Shown: in pieces, positions 4,784-6,192 of the stretch | How positions within the stretch are numbered: the first letter of the stretch is position 1 | Layout of the letters: the number at the start of each line of letters is the position of its first letter | Assembly (NCBI GenBank): GCA_028867235.1 | Contig: JAGWGS010000084.1 | Span: forward strand, 1 to 6,192 | DNA length: 6,192 nt | Direction of reading: 5' to 3' | Origin: Nitrososphaerota archaeon | Lineage (GTDB): Archaea; Thermoproteota; Nitrososphaeria; Nitrososphaerales; Nitrosopumilaceae | Position numbers and translations under genes: made by a program | Notes under the pieces: model-generated | The model's input: only the letters and a program-made list of their open reading frames with translations | Told to the model about the DNA's origin: nothing | The model's database searches: none

Positions 4784-5827
4784 TTAGTTAAGCGTTTCTG
4801 AATTTGTAATTATTATTTTCATGGAATCATTTCCATTATGTGCATATTCAAGTGCCTGTGCAGAGTTGTCAAGTGTAAATTTGTGCGTTACAAGTTTCTG
4901 TACGTCTATCGTCTTGTCCTTTATCATCTGCAATGCTTTGTTTGTGTCCTCCTCTGATGCTGCATAACTTGGCGTGATTGTAACTTCTTTAGAGTATATC
5001 TTACTCATGGCAACTGACATCATGGCATCCTTTGTTGGAACTCCAAACAGCATCACGGTTCCTCCTTTTCTTACAAATTCTATTGCTTGCCCGATTGCAC
5101 TAACACTCCCTGTTGCAACCATCACGACATCTACGCCTCTATCTTGTGTCATGGAGAGAATCTTTTTGTGTGCATCAGGATCATCTGATCGTATTGTACT
5201 TGTAATGCCGAATTTTTTTGCAAACTCTAATCTAAAATCATTAAGGTCCATGCATATGATGTCCTTTACCCCGTATGCTTTTGCAAGCATGATATGCATC
5301 AGTCCTGTGGGACCTGTGCCTAAAATTGCAACAGAATCACCTTTTTTGAATTTAATTTTATTCCATGCACGAACACAGCATGCAAGTGGCTCTATCATTG
5401 CTGCCTCTTCAAAGCTTACATTGTCTGGAAGTTTTATGACTCCTCCATGGGAGACGTTCCACTGGGGAACTACAAACTCTTCTGCAAGTCCGCATGGTGA
5501 GAGATTTGTTTCAGAGTATTTTTGGCACATGGTCTCATTCCCATGAGTGCAATAATGGCACGAATAGCATGGCACATGGTGGTGAGTAAAGACTCTGTCA
5601 CCTTTTTTAAAATCATGGACACCTTTGCCTACTTGGACTACTACACCAGATGGCTCATGCCCTAGTCTCATGGAGGGTTGGCTGTACTTGCCATAAATTT
5701 TTTCCAAGTCAGAGCCACAGACTCCACATGCCTTCATTGCTACTAGAATTTCACCGTCGCCTACCTGGGGGGTATCAATGTTTTTTATCTTGACATCTGA
5801 TGGTCCTGATACATATGCTGCCTTCAT
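4784..5827 (-). CDS. Zinc-dependent medium-chain (MDR) alcohol/polyol dehydrogenase
   Basis: NAD(P)-dependent oxidoreductase of the sorbitol/threonine dehydrogenase type, 347 residues, a normal length. The GroES-like catalytic domain has Cys37 (ACGVCGSD), His57 and Glu58 (LGHEPSG) for the catalytic zinc. Cys87, Cys90, Cys93 and Cys101, in the usual Cx2Cx2Cx7C spacing, bind the structural zinc. EPLACCVRAW (146-155) is the conserved cross-over segment. The Rossmann domain has GTGPTG at 170-175. Asp194 at the end of the second strand favours NAD over NADP. All key residues are present, so it should be active; the substrate is unknown, with sugar alcohols, diols or hydroxy-amino acids as options. 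It is the first gene of a pair with the aldolase, so a carbonyl compound linked to aldol chemistry is plausible. The ATG at 5825-5827 has no Shine-Dalgarno but a TATA-like box about 29 bases upstream, fitting a leaderless mRNA. Confidence 0.92.
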   Translation of the reverse strand: MKAAYVSGPSDVKIKNIDTPQVGDGEILVAMKACGVCGSDLEKIYGKYSQPSMRLGHEPSGVVVQVGKGVHDFKKGDRVFTHHHVPCYSCHYCTHGNETMCQKYSETNLSPCGLAEEFVVPQWNVSHGGVIKLPDNVSFEEAAMIEPLACCVRAWNKIKFKKGDSVAILGTGPTGLMHIMLAKAYGVKDIICMDLNDFRLEFAKKFGITSTIRSDDPDAHKKILSMTQDRGVDVVMVATGSVSAIGQAIEFVRKGGTVMLFGVPTKDAMMSVAMSKIYSKEVTITPSYAASEEDTNKALQMIKDKTIDVQKLVTHKFTLDNSAQALEYAHNGNDSMKIIITNSETLN

Positions 5828-5850
5828 CAGTCTTGATAATTTTGAAATGG

Positions 5851-5863
5851 AGTTTTATCTTTT
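5851..5863 (-). promoter_or_regulatory. TATA-like box of the dehydrogenase-aldolase operon
   Basis: AAAAGATAAAACT on the minus strand, centred on GATAAAA, lies about 29 bases before the dehydrogenase ATG, near the expected archaeal promoter distance for a leaderless transcript. It is in the 93-base divergent gap shared with the pyrophosphatase gene. On the plus strand, GGTATAATG (5871-5879) or ATTAAATA (5891-5898) could serve the pyrophosphatase; I cannot choose between them. Confidence 0.4.
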
Positions 5864-5902
5864 CGCTAATGGTATAATGTCATGCTGTCAATTAAATAGG
5901 AC

Positions 5903-5921
5903 TAGTTTTTGAGGAAAACTA
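5903..5921 (+). promoter_or_regulatory. Pyrophosphatase ribosome-binding site in the loop of a small inverted repeat
   Basis: GAGG at 5911-5914 is six bases before the ATG at 5921, a usable Shine-Dalgarno. It lies in the five-base loop of TAGTTTT (5903-5909) and AAAACTA (5915-5921), a perfect 7-bp A/T-rich arm pair whose last base is the A of the start codon. The arms are seen directly. Whether this weak stem forms is unknown. Confidence 0.45.
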
Positions 5922-6192
5922 TGGATTTGTGGCACGATATTGAAACTGGTCCAAAAGTACCATCATTGATAAATGTCATAGTAGAAATTCCAAAGGGCTC
6001 TCAAAACAAGTACGAATATGACAAAAAAAGAGGAGTCATAAAACTAGACCGTGTGTTGTTTTCACCATTTTTCTATCCTGGAGAATATGGTATAATTCCG
6101 CAAACATTTGCAGAAGATGGAGATCCAATGGATGCACTTGTTATGATGACAAATCCTACGTATCCTGGAGTGCTAATTGAAGCACGTCCTAT
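5921..6192 (+). CDS. ppa: Family I inorganic pyrophosphatase (partial, runs off the window)
   Basis: Soluble cytoplasmic Mg-dependent enzyme that splits pyrophosphate to two phosphates and so drives biosynthetic reactions to completion. Ninety full codons are present, starting MDLWHDIETGPKVPSLINVI; the C-terminal half lies beyond the right edge. By comparison with the E. coli enzyme the active-site residues are in place: Glu22, Lys30 and Glu32 (KYEYD), Arg44 (LDRVLF), Tyr52 and Tyr56 (FYPGEYG), and the metal-binding signature DGDPMDAL with Asp66, Asp68 and Asp71. The ATG at 5921 follows a GAGG by six bases. It diverges from the dehydrogenase operon and is probably monocistronic at its 5' end. 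Confidence 0.96.
   Translation, partial: MDLWHDIETGPKVPSLINVIVEIPKGSQNKYEYDKKRGVIKLDRVLFSPFFYPGEYGIIPQTFAEDGDPMDALVMMTNPTYPGVLIEARP

Noticed and set aside
4974..5546. Long plus-strand open frames opposite the dehydrogenase, aldolase and ilvB genes
   Set aside because: They mirror the codon structure of well-recognised minus-strand enzymes, show no family motifs and have composition typical of antisense shadows.
1..6192. Mobile elements, CRISPR arrays, tRNA or rRNA genes
   Set aside because: No transposase or integrase motif, no regularly spaced repeats, no terminal repeats and no tRNA- or rRNA-like sequence were seen in reading both strands.

Overview
The window looks like chromosomal DNA from an ammonia-oxidising archaeon (Nitrososphaerota/Thaumarchaeota, probably Nitrosopumilales-like). 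This is an inference. It rests on moderately AT-rich compact genes, archaeal TATA-like boxes placed about 27 bases before start codons (leaderless transcripts), a class I aldolase and branched-chain amino acid genes of archaeal type, and a secreted matrixin-like protease with a Trp/Asp-Gly C-terminal module that I associate with thaumarchaeal extracellular proteins. No mobile element, CRISPR array, tRNA or rRNA was seen.

Layout. On the minus strand, positions 2338 down to 1 hold a branched-chain amino acid operon: a 20-codon leader ORF, ilvB (acetolactate synthase large subunit), ilvN (its ACT-domain regulatory subunit), and the first codons of an isopropylmalate/citramalate synthase family gene that overlaps the end of ilvN. 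Upstream on the same strand is a secreted zinc metalloprotease (2413-3411). Diverging from it is a small NTF2/SnoaL-like protein (3530-3934, +). This converges, with a single base between stop codons, on a minus-strand pair: a zinc-dependent medium-chain dehydrogenase (4784-5827) followed by an LsrF-like class I aldolase (3936-4760). A family I inorganic pyrophosphatase diverges from the dehydrogenase and runs off the right edge (5921 to beyond 6192).

The main discovery candidate is the 5' leader of ilvB. A TATA-like box at about 2362-2376 predicts a transcript starting about 6 bases before an ATG at 2338. That ATG opens a 20-codon ORF, MDRLDSTSILGILLLVEVVL, in which 11 residues are Leu, Ile or Val, including 10 of the last 12. 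The ORF runs through two inverted repeats: an 11-bp arm pair with one mismatch around the Ile/Leu codons, and a perfect 7-bp arm pair that contains its stop codon. The ilvB Shine-Dalgarno and ATG follow at once. This is the architecture of ribosome-mediated attenuation known from bacterial ilv, leu, trp and his operons, here in an apparent archaeon. The sequence shows the parts. Translation, stalling and the direction of control are inferred.

How the genes work together: IlvB and IlvN make acetolactate or acetohydroxybutyrate for Val/Leu/Ile, and the next gene would start the Leu (or citramalate-derived Ile) branch. One leader sensing all three amino acids would suit this operon. The dehydrogenase-aldolase pair looks like a second small metabolic operon of unknown substrate. 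The protease, NTF2-like protein and pyrophosphatase are separate transcription units.
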